A DNA stretch of 47,704 nucleotides from NCBI GenBank assembly GCA_009691845.1, contig SIAJ01000038.1:1-47704 (forward strand), read 5' to 3'. This DNA is from Gemmataceae bacterium. Its GTDB lineage: Bacteria > Planctomycetota > Planctomycetia > Gemmatales > Gemmataceae. Position numbers and translations under genes: made by a program. The notes under the pieces were generated by a model. That model was given only the letters and a program-made list of their open reading frames with translations. It searched no databases and had not been told where the DNA came from. Shown here in pieces: positions 1 through 7,474 of the stretch; position 1 is the first letter of the stretch; each line of letters starts with the position of its first letter.

Positions 1-267
1 GACAAGGAGAAGGTGCTCGAAACGTCGGCCTACTTCGACGCAGTCAACTTCGCCCGCAAGTTCAAGGGCAAATCAGTCCACGGCGTCGGGTTCATCGACA
101 CGGTGTGCGCTCCCACAACGGTTTACGCCGCGTTCAACGTCCATCCGGAACCGAAGGTCATGATCAACAGCCCGCTCATGGGCCACGGCACCGATCCGGT
201 CTGGGCGAAAGCCCGCGAGCAGTTTTTCAAGGACAATATGACGCTTCATCCGCCTGCAAAAAAATAG
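1..267 (+). CDS. Acetylxylan esterase-like (CE7 / AXE1) protein, C-terminal fragment
   Basis: Only the last 88 codons are present; the frame is open to the window edge, so the start lies outside. The motif FIDTVCAPTTVYAAFN followed by INSPLMGHG matches the C-terminal end of the acetylxylan esterase / cephalosporin-C deacetylase family. In that alpha/beta-hydrolase fold the Asp of 'IDTVC' and the His of 'GHG' are the acid and base of the catalytic triad; the nucleophile Ser would be upstream and is not visible. The likely role is deacetylation of oligosaccharides or xylan. It lies in the same direction as the DUF1080 gene downstream but is separated from it by 236 bases carrying inverted repeats, so I do not call an operon. 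Confidence 0.75.
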   Translation, partial: DKEKVLETSAYFDAVNFARKFKGKSVHGVGFIDTVCAPTTVYAAFNVHPEPKVMINSPLMGHGTDPVWAKAREQFFKDNMTLHPPAKK

Positions 268-315
268 TGCGCCGAACCAAGCCGGTAGCAAGGCGATCAT
301 TTTCGAGGTCTAGCG

Positions 316-471
316 AATGCAAAATAGAAATTGCAGAATCGGTCCGGGATGCCCTGTAGACAACCTGGTCCAACCGTTGAATTCGGGGGGATGGGGCTTG
401 TCTACAGGGCAGGTCCGGGACCATTTGTCTTCCGTTTTGCATTTGTGATTTTGCGATTTCTGTTTTGCATT
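316..471. repeat. Nested intergenic inverted repeats
   Basis: Two inverted repeats are nested in the gap between the esterase and the DUF1080 gene. The outer arms (316-334 and 453-471, AATGCAAAAtAGAAATtGC type) match with two mismatches. The inner arms (351-363 and 398-410, GCCCTGTAGACAA / TTGTCTACAGGGC) are perfect. The outer arms are AT-rich compared with the surroundings. No reading frame is convincing here. The structure could end the upstream transcript, but there is no U-tract, and it looks more like a dispersed element. Confidence 0.7.
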
Positions 472-503
472 GTTTGCGGCCAAGCCGCGTTAGGAACCAA
501 CAA

Positions 504-2048
504 ATGATGCGACTCACTCCTCTGATTTCGTTGCTCCTGGGCGGCATTGTTCTGCCGCAGATCGGTTCGAACGCCCACGCGATGGAGCCAACTCCTCCCG
601 CCGGGTTTCACCCCATTTTCAATGGCAAGGATCTGACCGGCTGGTACGGTCTGAACCCGCACGATGGTGCCAAGCTCACGGGCGAACCGAAAGAAGCCAA
701 TCTCAAGAAGCAGCGTGCCGACTTCGCCAAGCATTGGCGGATCGAGAATGGCGAACTGGTCAACGGCGGGACTGGTCCTTACGCCACGACCGAAGCGGAA
801 TTCGGCGACTTCGAGTTTCGCATTGAATACAAGACCGTCGCCAAGGCAGATAGCGGCATCTACGTGCGTGGCACGCCGCAAGTGCAGATTTGGGATTGGA
901 ATCAGAAGTTCGATCTCAAGAACCCCACGCGCAAACCGCATCTCGGCTCCGGCGGACTGTTCAACAATGCGCCCAGCTCGCCTGGGCGAGATCCGCTGGT
1001 CCTCGCGGACAAACCGTTCGGCGAGTGGAACCAATTTCGTATCCGGCAGATTGGAGCACGTACGTGGGTCTGGCTCAACGAGAAGCTAGTCGTGGACGGA
1101 GCCATGATGGAAAACTATTGGGATCGCTCCAAGCCGTTGCCGGCCAAGGGCCCAATCATGCTGCAAACGCATGGTGGGGAAATCCGCTGGCGCAATCTGT
1201 TCGTGCATGAGATCGGAACCGAGGAAGCCAAGACAATTTTGAACGCCGTGGAGACGGAGGCACAGGCGAAGCTTTTCAAAGCTCTCACACTGCATGCGTC
1301 ATTCGATAAGGGACTCGATGCCGATTTCGCTCGCGGCGACAAACAATGTTACCTTCAGCAAGCGAAAGACCTGGTACCCGCCAAGCCGAACGAGGAAGTG
1401 AAACTGGCGGCCGACGCTGGGCGTTTCGGCGGGGCGCTGCATTTCCCCAAGAAGGGGACCACTCGTCCCTCATTCAAGGACGGTGGCGTGCTGGGCTACA
1501 ACGCGAAAAGCTGGAGTGCCAGCGTCTCTGCTTGGCTGCGATTGGATCCCGATAAAGATCTGGAGCCGGGCTACTGCGATCCGATTCAGATCGTCGGCAA
1601 CGACACCAAGAAAGGCTACATCTTCCTGGAATGGTCCAAGGACGAAACGCCACGATACTTTCGTTACGCCATCCGTCCGCTCTTCAACATCTGGAACCCA
1701 ACCAACGTTGCCTGGGCGGACATCCCGTTCGAAAAACGTCCGATGGTGCAAGTGGCTCGTGCTCCGTTCTCACGCGAGAAGTGGACGCACGTTGTCTTCA
1801 CGCTGGAGAACATCAACGACAAGACCAAGCCGCCGGTGGGCAAGTTGTACATCAATGGCAAGCTGCAAGGCAGCATCGAGCGTTGGGACCTGACGTTCGA
1901 CTGGGATCCAGCGAAGGTGTTGCTGGTGCTCGGTGCAGCCTACGTCGGGCACATCGATGACCTCGCGGTATTCGACCGACCGCTCAAGGACGTCGAAGTC
2001 GATCGAATCTATGCACTCAAGAATGGGATTGGTGAGTTGCATAAGTAG
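504..2048 (+). CDS. Secreted DUF1080 (3-keto-disaccharide hydrolase-like) + LamG protein
   Basis: The start is set at the ATG at 504, the first of two adjacent Met codons, because a signal peptide follows immediately (MMRLTPLISLLLGG, ending in AHA before MEPTPPAGF); the longer frame from 465 would bury it. Residues about 30-240 form a DUF1080 domain: FHPIFNGKDLTGWYG, then GELVNGGTGPYATTEAEFGDF and FEFRIEYKT, a concanavalin-like beta-sandwich. Residues about 260-510 form a LamG/concanavalin-type domain, with TLHASFDKGLDADFA, WSASVSAWLRLDPD, KLYINGKLQGS and the closing HIDDLAVFDRPL. DUF1080 proteins are abundant in planctomycetes and some act on keto-glycosides. The second domain suggests glycan binding. 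The product is probably periplasmic or cell-surface. Confidence 0.88.
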   Translation: MMRLTPLISLLLGGIVLPQIGSNAHAMEPTPPAGFHPIFNGKDLTGWYGLNPHDGAKLTGEPKEANLKKQRADFAKHWRIENGELVNGGTGPYATTEAEFGDFEFRIEYKTVAKADSGIYVRGTPQVQIWDWNQKFDLKNPTRKPHLGSGGLFNNAPSSPGRDPLVLADKPFGEWNQFRIRQIGARTWVWLNEKLVVDGAMMENYWDRSKPLPAKGPIMLQTHGGEIRWRNLFVHEIGTEEAKTILNAVETEAQAKLFKALTLHASFDKGLDADFARGDKQCYLQQAKDLVPAKPNEEVKLAADAGRFGGALHFPKKGTTRPSFKDGGVLGYNAKSWSASVSAWLRLDPDKDLEPGYCDPIQIVGNDTKKGYIFLEWSKDETPRYFRYAIRPLFNIWNPTNVAWADIPFEKRPMVQVARAPFSREKWTHVVFTLENINDKTKPPVGKLYINGKLQGSIERWDLTFDWDPAKVLLVLGAAYVGHIDDLAVFDRPLKDVEVDRIYALKNGIGELHK

Positions 2049-2125
2049 ATGCAACCACAAGTCACCCTTTTCGAATTCTCGATCCGTATGCTGAATGACG
2101 CACCGCTATCCCATGGACTCTTCCC

Positions 2126-2989
2126 ATGAAACACGTCTTCCTGCTTCTCGCCGCCCTCCTCTCCCTGACCGAAGCACAAGGTCAGGAGATCAAACGAAAC
2201 ATCCCCTACGCCAATCCGGGGCACGAGCGGCAGGTGCTCGATGTCTTTTCGCCCAAGGAGGCAAAAGACCTCCCTGTGGTATTCTGGATCCACGGCGGCG
2301 GTTGGCAGGCGGGGGACAAGTCGGACGTTCAGATCAAGCCGCAGGTTTTCATGGACAAGGGCTTCGTGTTCGTCGCCACCAACTATCGTCTCTTGCCGAG
2401 CGTGGACATGGCGACCATCTTGCGCGACATCGCCAAGTCCATCCACTGGGTACACGACAACATCTCCAAACACGGAGGCGATCCGAAACGACTGTTGGTC
2501 ATGGGACATTCCGCCGGGGCACAGCTTGCCGCGTTGATCTGCACCGACGATCGCTACCTGAAGGCCGAGGGACTGTCAGTGGCCATCACCAAAGGCTGCA
2601 TCCCCGTCGATGGGGACACCTACGACGTGCCAGCGATTATCGCAACGGCGGAAGCCCGCTGGAAAGCACACGACCTACCGAAGGCGAAGTTCGGCCATCG
2701 GGAAAAATTCGGCAACGACCCGGAGAAACATCGCGACTTCTCTGCCATCACTCACGTGGCCAAGGACAAGCACATTCCGCCGTTCCTGATCCTTCACGTC
2801 GCCGGCCATCCCGACACGACCGCACAAGCGGTTCGCCTCGGCAACGTCATGAAGGATGCGGGACTTCTGGCCACGGTGCTCGCGGCGCGCGAGAGCACGC
2901 ACAGCAAGATCAACGCGGACCTGGGCAAGCCCGACGACCCGACCACCAAGGTGTTATTTGAGTTCCTCGAAAAGGCGTTGAAGAAGTGA
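2126..2989 (+). CDS. Secreted alpha/beta hydrolase (carboxylesterase, BD-FAE/HSL type)
   Basis: A 287-residue protein with an N-terminal signal peptide ([19 protein letters not shown]). The oxyanion-hole motif HGGGW appears near residue 57 and the nucleophile elbow GHSAGA near residue 130, both typical of hormone-sensitive-lipase-like and feruloyl-esterase-like hydrolases. The acid and base probably lie in the HPDTTAQA and ESTHSKIN segments of the last 80 residues. The expected reaction is hydrolysis of carboxylic esters such as acetyl or feruloyl groups on polysaccharides; the substrate cannot be read from sequence. It follows the DUF1080 gene by 77 bases on the same strand, which fits co-expression with carbohydrate-related secreted proteins. 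It converges with the DUF1501 gene downstream. Confidence 0.85.
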   Translation: MKHVFLLLAALLSLTEAQGQEIKRNIPYANPGHERQVLDVFSPKEAKDLPVVFWIHGGGWQAGDKSDVQIKPQVFMDKGFVFVATNYRLLPSVDMATILRDIAKSIHWVHDNISKHGGDPKRLLVMGHSAGAQLAALICTDDRYLKAEGLSVAITKGCIPVDGDTYDVPAIIATAEARWKAHDLPKAKFGHREKFGNDPEKHRDFSAITHVAKDKHIPPFLILHVAGHPDTTAQAVRLGNVMKDAGLLATVLAARESTHSKINADLGKPDDPTTKVLFEFLEKALKK

Positions 2990-3013
2990 TTCGCTGCCCT
3001 CTCCGATATAAGA

Positions 3014-3058
3014 TCTGCGCTGCGCGTTGATTCCTGACCAAGAAATGCGCAGCGCAGA
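3014..3058. terminator. Inverted repeat between convergent genes
   Basis: Perfect 12-base arms TCTGCGCTGCGC (3014-3025) and GCGCAGCGCAGA (3047-3058), separated by 21 bases. It sits between the 3' ends of two convergent genes, a natural place for a bidirectional terminator. No T-run follows on either strand, so an intrinsic terminator is not proven; a mobile palindromic repeat is the alternative. Confidence 0.5.
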
Positions 3059-3107
3059 CTATTCGGGTCCAGGCCGAAAAGTGTGTGATTCGTTGCGGGC
3101 CGATTGG

Positions 3108-4541
3108 TCACGCCAGGATATTGGTGATCGCTCTTCCACCCTGATCGATCGGTACAGGGCGTCCCGTTTTATCCGGCACAGTCATGTGCGGATCGATGCC
3201 GAGCGCGTCGTACACCGTGCAACAAATGTCGGCGGGACTGACGGGCATATCCTTCACGTAAGCGGCCTGGGCATCGCTCGCGCCGTACACACTGCCCCCC
3301 TTGATGCCGGCTCCGGCGAACAACGAGCCGTAGCAATACGTCCAGTGATCGCGGCCACCGCTGGCATTGATTTTCGGCGTGCGACCCATCTCGCTGGTGA
3401 CGACGACCATCGTATCATCCAGCATTCCGCGTGCATCCAGGTCTTCCATCAATGCCGAGAACGTCTGATCGAAGCCCGGCAGCTTGTTGTCTTTGAGAAT
3501 TGGGAAATTACGTGTGTGCGTATCCCAGGCGTCGTAGTCCACTTTCACGCGATCCCAGTACAGGTCCCAGGTCACGTTCACAAAGCGAACACCCGACTCG
3601 ATTAGCCTGCGAGCAATGAGCGTGCTTTGACCAAACAAGCTTCGACCATAGCGATCAATGACTCTCGAATCGACATTGGAAAGATCGAAGGCTGACCGTG
3701 CTTTCGCGGAAGTCAGCAGTCCGAAGGCACGATCACGCGTTCGATCGTAAGTGCCGGCTTCAACTCGACGGACTCCGTCATCGAATTGCTGAAGTAACGA
3801 ACGCCGATCGTCAAGGCGATCGAGTGTGACTTCGGAAACGAGGGTGCTATCCGGGAGAATGGGCACTCCGCGAACCGTATTAGGGTAACCCGCTCTCGTC
3901 TCGGGTTGATCTTTGTCCTTGTACGGCGAGCATTCGGTGGTCAGCGCGTCGAAGCGTTTGCCGAGGAAGCCGCCATATGGGCCGGCACGGCGAAACACCT
4001 GGCCCCAGCCGAGCCAGTTGGGCAGGTAGACATAGTCGGGGAATACATCCGCACCGGATCGCCCCTCTTTCACTCGAAGATATTCGACAACAGAACCCAT
4101 GCTCGGCGGATCGGTATCGCGTGGGTGCTGGTCCGGCATCATTTGGCCGGAACCAGTATAACTCGGCAGGCAGTTGTGACATCCGGCCTTGTGATTCACG
4201 GAGCGAACCACGGCGACCTTGTGCATCCACTTGGCCATGCGCGGCAAGTGTTCGCAAATTTGCACGCCGGGAACGCTGGTGCTGATCGGTTTGAATTCGC
4301 CGCGCGTTTCGCTGGGGCCGGTCGGTTTCAGGTCGTACATGTCCTGAGTGGCCGCGCCGCCGAGCAAATAGAGCAGGATGACGTTCTTCGCCTTACCGGG
4401 CTTGTAATCGGCCCGCGATTCGGAAGCGAGCAACTGCGGCAGCGAAAGCCCGCCGAGAGCGGCCAAGGCACCGGCCTGCAATGTTTCACGGCGAGTGAGG
4501 CCATCACAACACCGACGCGGACTGCCAAGGAGACGAAGCAT
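3108..4541 (-). CDS. DUF1501 protein with twin-arginine leader
   Basis: A 477-residue member of DUF1501, a planctomycete-expanded family related to the sulfatase/alkaline phosphatase fold. The leader has TRRETLQAGALAALGG, a twin-arginine-type signal. Family hallmarks are ILLYLLGGAATQDMYDLKP near residue 60, EHLPRMAKWMHKVAVVRS, FVNVTWDLYWDRVKVDYDAWDTH in the middle, and TSEMGRTPKINASGGRDHW near the C-terminus. A GGAG sequence lies 9 bases before the ATG. The family's biochemical activity is not established; members are usually encoded beside DUF1549/DUF1553 proteins, but this copy is alone between an alpha/beta hydrolase and a TPR remnant. The N-terminus (MLRLLGSPRRCCDG) is longer than usual ahead of the leader. 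Confidence 0.9.
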   Translation of the reverse strand: MLRLLGSPRRCCDGLTRRETLQAGALAALGGLSLPQLLASESRADYKPGKAKNVILLYLLGGAATQDMYDLKPTGPSETRGEFKPISTSVPGVQICEHLPRMAKWMHKVAVVRSVNHKAGCHNCLPSYTGSGQMMPDQHPRDTDPPSMGSVVEYLRVKEGRSGADVFPDYVYLPNWLGWGQVFRRAGPYGGFLGKRFDALTTECSPYKDKDQPETRAGYPNTVRGVPILPDSTLVSEVTLDRLDDRRSLLQQFDDGVRRVEAGTYDRTRDRAFGLLTSAKARSAFDLSNVDSRVIDRYGRSLFGQSTLIARRLIESGVRFVNVTWDLYWDRVKVDYDAWDTHTRNFPILKDNKLPGFDQTFSALMEDLDARGMLDDTMVVVTSEMGRTPKINASGGRDHWTYCYGSLFAGAGIKGGSVYGASDAQAAYVKDMPVSPADICCTVYDALGIDPHMTVPDKTGRPVPIDQGGRAITNILA

Positions 4542-4620
4542 GACGAGAACTCCGAGAAGGAGTTAAGAGAGAAATGAAGTGTACCAGAAATGTGGGCGAA
4601 AGGGAAACGAGGCTGACCAG

Positions 4621-4947
4621 CGCGCGAACCTTGCTTGTGAGAAGGGCTAATACGTTACGGCACTCGTCGACTACAACGCCGTGATCGAGCAAGATCCGGA
4701 ACACGACTGGGCGTATCACGTGCGTGGCTGGATCTACTACCGGAGGGCCGCTCAGCAGGCCTACGCGTCGACGAAGGGGCCGAATGAACTGGCCACGCTT
4801 GCCGTGGCCCACGCGGAACTCGGCGAGTTCGACAAGGCCGTCGAATGGCAGACCAAGGCCATTGCTGCCGCACCCATGACTCAGAAAGAGCAATACCAGG
4901 CACGGCGCAAGCTGTACGAAGAGAAGAAGCCGTTTCGCTTTGAGTGA
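4621..4947 (+). pseudogene. TPR protein remnant with in-frame stop
   Basis: The frame from 4651 encodes about 98 residues with clear TPR signatures: ALVDYNAVIEQDPEHDWAYH, then LAVAHAELGEFDKAVEWQTK. Immediately upstream in the same frame are ANLACEKG, the TAA stop at 4648-4650 and YVTALVDYN. Reading the stop as a single-base change from GAA gives 'ANLACEKGEYVTALVDYN', a good TPR helix pair. The homology therefore continues through the stop, which points to a nonsense mutation in a formerly longer gene. The rest of the N-terminal part is missing. A short product could start at GTG 4681, but it would lack a complete first TPR. The fragment ends 6 bases before the NagA-like gene. Confidence 0.6.
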
Positions 4948-4953
4948 AAGAGC

Positions 4954-6165
4954 ATGTACATGTCAACTACCGTATTTCGTGGTACCGTGATTCTGCCCAG
5001 CGGCTTGCTGCCACAAGGCGTGGTACTCGTCGAAGGCGAACGCATCGTCGCGGTGGGCCCCGAACGCGAGGTGAAGTTGCCGCTTGGTGCAACGGTGATC
5101 GACGCGAAAGAGGGCTATGTCAGCCCTGGCTTTGTCGACATCCATACGCATGGCGGCGGCGGATTTGATTTCATGGATGGCACGCAGGAAGCGGTTCGGG
5201 TTTCCAATCGCGTCCATGCTCGCCACGGCACGACGAGCATCTTTCCAACCACTACGACTGGCACGCCTGCACAACTTGTGGACATGCTCGATGCGGTCGA
5301 GTCTGTCCGCCACGATTGGAACGTGGCCGACGGTGCCCGGATCGGTGGAGTTCACTGGTATGGCCCCTACTTCGCGACAGAAAAGGTCGGTGCCCATCCC
5401 AAGGGCTATGAGCGGAATCCCGATCCAGCGGAATATGGGCCGGCACTGGCACGCGGCATCATCAAGACGGCAACGTGTGCCGCCGAGCTGCCCGGAGCGG
5501 TCGAATTCTGTCGAGTCGCACGGGCCGCGGGTTGTCTGGTGACGTGCGGTCATTCCAATGCGTCCTGGCCGGAGATGGCGGCCGTTTACGAAGTGGGCAT
5601 GCGGCACGTCGATCATTTCTGGAACGCGATGAGCAGCACCGATTCGATTCGCAAACGGCTGAATACACCGCAGCGTGGCAGCATGGCGGAGTTCGTGCTC
5701 TACCATCCCGAGATGAGCACCGAGGTGATCGCGGATGGATTTCACCACGCCCCCGAGATGTTGCAATTCGCCTATCGGATGAAGGGCTCGGCTCGATTGT
5801 GCTTGGTAAGCGATTGCAGCCGGGCGCTCGATACGCCGCCGGGAATCTATCGCATCGGCCATCACGAGACCGGCGAACCGTTCGAGAATAACGGCACCGT
5901 CGGCGTGCTGCCGGGAACCGAGAAACTCGCCGGTTCGATCTTCCCGATGGAACACATGATCCGCGTGATGATGCGCGACACGGATGCCGGCCTGGCCGAA
6001 GTCATTCGCATGGCCTCGCTCACTCCCGCGGAGCTTACGGGGTTAGCAAAGGATCGTGGCAGTCTTGAACAAGGCAAGCTGGCTGACGTGGTGCTTTTGT
6101 CGCCTGATCTGTTCGTTCAGCGCACGTTCATCAACGGCGTCGAGTTCAAGCAATCAGTTCTTTGA
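4954..6165 (+). CDS. nagA: N-acetylglucosamine-6-phosphate deacetylase-like amidohydrolase (variant active site)
   Basis: A 403-residue amidohydrolase-superfamily protein that aligns along its length with NagA, which converts GlcNAc-6-P to GlcN-6-P in the cytoplasm. Visible landmarks: PGFVDIHTHGGGG (H64, H66), GAHP after the second loop, CGHSNA (H200), HVDHFWNAM (H221), DGFHH (D261, H264), VSDCSRA (catalytic-position D287), and the closing GSLEQGKLADVVLL. The striking change is GVHWYGPYF at residues 132-140: the family normally has Glu (H-x-EGP) as a metal ligand, whereas here it is Tyr136. The HxH pair is kept, so the metal could sit in the other site. No nagB, kinase or transporter is adjacent. 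The start could also be the second ATG at 4960. The 3' end overlaps the convergent DUF1501 gene by 20 bases. Confidence 0.82.
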   Translation: MYMSTTVFRGTVILPSGLLPQGVVLVEGERIVAVGPEREVKLPLGATVIDAKEGYVSPGFVDIHTHGGGGFDFMDGTQEAVRVSNRVHARHGTTSIFPTTTTGTPAQLVDMLDAVESVRHDWNVADGARIGGVHWYGPYFATEKVGAHPKGYERNPDPAEYGPALARGIIKTATCAAELPGAVEFCRVARAAGCLVTCGHSNASWPEMAAVYEVGMRHVDHFWNAMSSTDSIRKRLNTPQRGSMAEFVLYHPEMSTEVIADGFHHAPEMLQFAYRMKGSARLCLVSDCSRALDTPPGIYRIGHHETGEPFENNGTVGVLPGTEKLAGSIFPMEHMIRVMMRDTDAGLAEVIRMASLTPAELTGLAKDRGSLEQGKLADVVLLSPDLFVQRTFINGVEFKQSVL

Positions 6166-7423
6166 CAACCGAGCCATCGCGAACAATCATCACCGGCCGG
6201 CCGCCGGGCGTGTGGTATTCCTTGCGATGGTCGATGCCGAGCGTGTGGTAGAACGTCGCGGCCACCTGATCGGGCGTGATTCCTTCGCCGGCCGGACCCA
6301 TGCCCTTGTCGTCCGACTTGCCGACGACCTGGCCCCCCTTGATGCCGCCACCTGCGAGCAAGGCGAACATCGCTCGCGGCCAGTGGTCGCGCCCGGCATT
6401 GGGGTTGATCTTTGGCGTGCGGCCGAATTCGCCGACGACGTAGACGACTGTCGAATCGAGCAAGCCACGTTCCTTCAATGCGGAGAGCATCGCACTCAGG
6501 CCCGAATCGAGTTGCGGCAGCAAGTTCTCTTTTGCCGCCTTGAAGTTGTTCGAGTGCGTGTCCCAGCCGCCGAACGTCACCGTGGCAAAACGGACGCCTG
6601 CTTCGATGAGCCGCGTCGCCAGCAGGCAACTCATGCCGAATTTTCCCTCGCCGAACGGTTTGGCGGATTCGGGTTTCTCCAGGCTGACATCGAAGGCCTG
6701 GCGGGCTTTCGGAGAGCGGATCATATCGAATGCCTGCTTGGCGAACTGGTCGAGGCCGTCGATCAGCTTGCTCTCGTCGGCACCCTTAAAGGTCGTGTCG
6801 AGATCGGTGAGCAGCTTGTGGCGTTTCGCGTACTCCTCGACGGTCACGCCGTTGCCGAGCGAAATGCCACGCACGGAAAACGCGACCCCCGGCTTCGGCA
6901 CATCGTTGGTTTGCAGCGGTGCGGAGCGGACGCCGAGATAGCCGGCCTTCTGCGGCGTGCTCGGGATTGCAACGTAATGCGGCAATTCTGAGTCGCCGGC
7001 AATCTCCTTGCTCACGACTGCCCCGTAGCCCGGATAGAGCAGCGACGGAATCGGCCGATTGCCCGAGTTCAGGTACGACGTGCCGAGTTCGTGCCCGGCC
7101 AGCGTGTGGCTGATACCGCGAACGATGGCATAGTGGTCAGCCAGCTTGGCGAGTTTCGGCAGATGTTCGGAGATTCGCACTCCTGGCACACTGGTATCGA
7201 TCGGCTTGAACTCGCCACGAAACTCGGCAGGTGCATCGGGCTTCAGATCAAACGAATCGAGATGCGTAGGTCCGCCGGCCAGGAAGACGAAGATGGCCGA
7301 CTTCGCCTTGGCGGCCTTGAGTTCGTTCGCGTTGGCGAGGCGCAGGTAGTCGGCGAGCGTGAAGCCCGCGACGCCGAGAGCGCCGGCCTGGAGGAAGGAG
7401 CGGCGATTCTGTAATGCGTTCAT
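6146..7423 (-). CDS. DUF1501 protein with twin-arginine leader
   Basis: A 425-residue DUF1501 protein. The leader is NRRSFLQAGALGVAGF. The core has AIFVFLAGGPTHLDSFDLKP, EHLPKLAKLADHYAIVRG, TVTFGGWDTHSNNF and GEFGRTPKINPNAGRDHW, followed by FALLAGGGIKGGQVVG. It is the typical compact form of the family. It lies 51 bases downstream of the DUF1549/DUF1553 gene on the same strand, the usual pairing of these two families in planctomycetes, and is probably co-transcribed with it and perhaps with the PhzF gene. Its 3' end overlaps the convergent NagA-like gene by 20 bases. Confidence 0.93.
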   Translation of the reverse strand: MNALQNRRSFLQAGALGVAGFTLADYLRLANANELKAAKAKSAIFVFLAGGPTHLDSFDLKPDAPAEFRGEFKPIDTSVPGVRISEHLPKLAKLADHYAIVRGISHTLAGHELGTSYLNSGNRPIPSLLYPGYGAVVSKEIAGDSELPHYVAIPSTPQKAGYLGVRSAPLQTNDVPKPGVAFSVRGISLGNGVTVEEYAKRHKLLTDLDTTFKGADESKLIDGLDQFAKQAFDMIRSPKARQAFDVSLEKPESAKPFGEGKFGMSCLLATRLIEAGVRFATVTFGGWDTHSNNFKAAKENLLPQLDSGLSAMLSALKERGLLDSTVVYVVGEFGRTPKINPNAGRDHWPRAMFALLAGGGIKGGQVVGKSDDKGMGPAGEGITPDQVAATFYHTLGIDHRKEYHTPGGRPVMIVRDGSVVKELIA

Positions 7424-7474
7424 ATAGGGAACCTCATCGATTGCTTGTGCGTGTCCGAGCCGTGACGAACCAGA

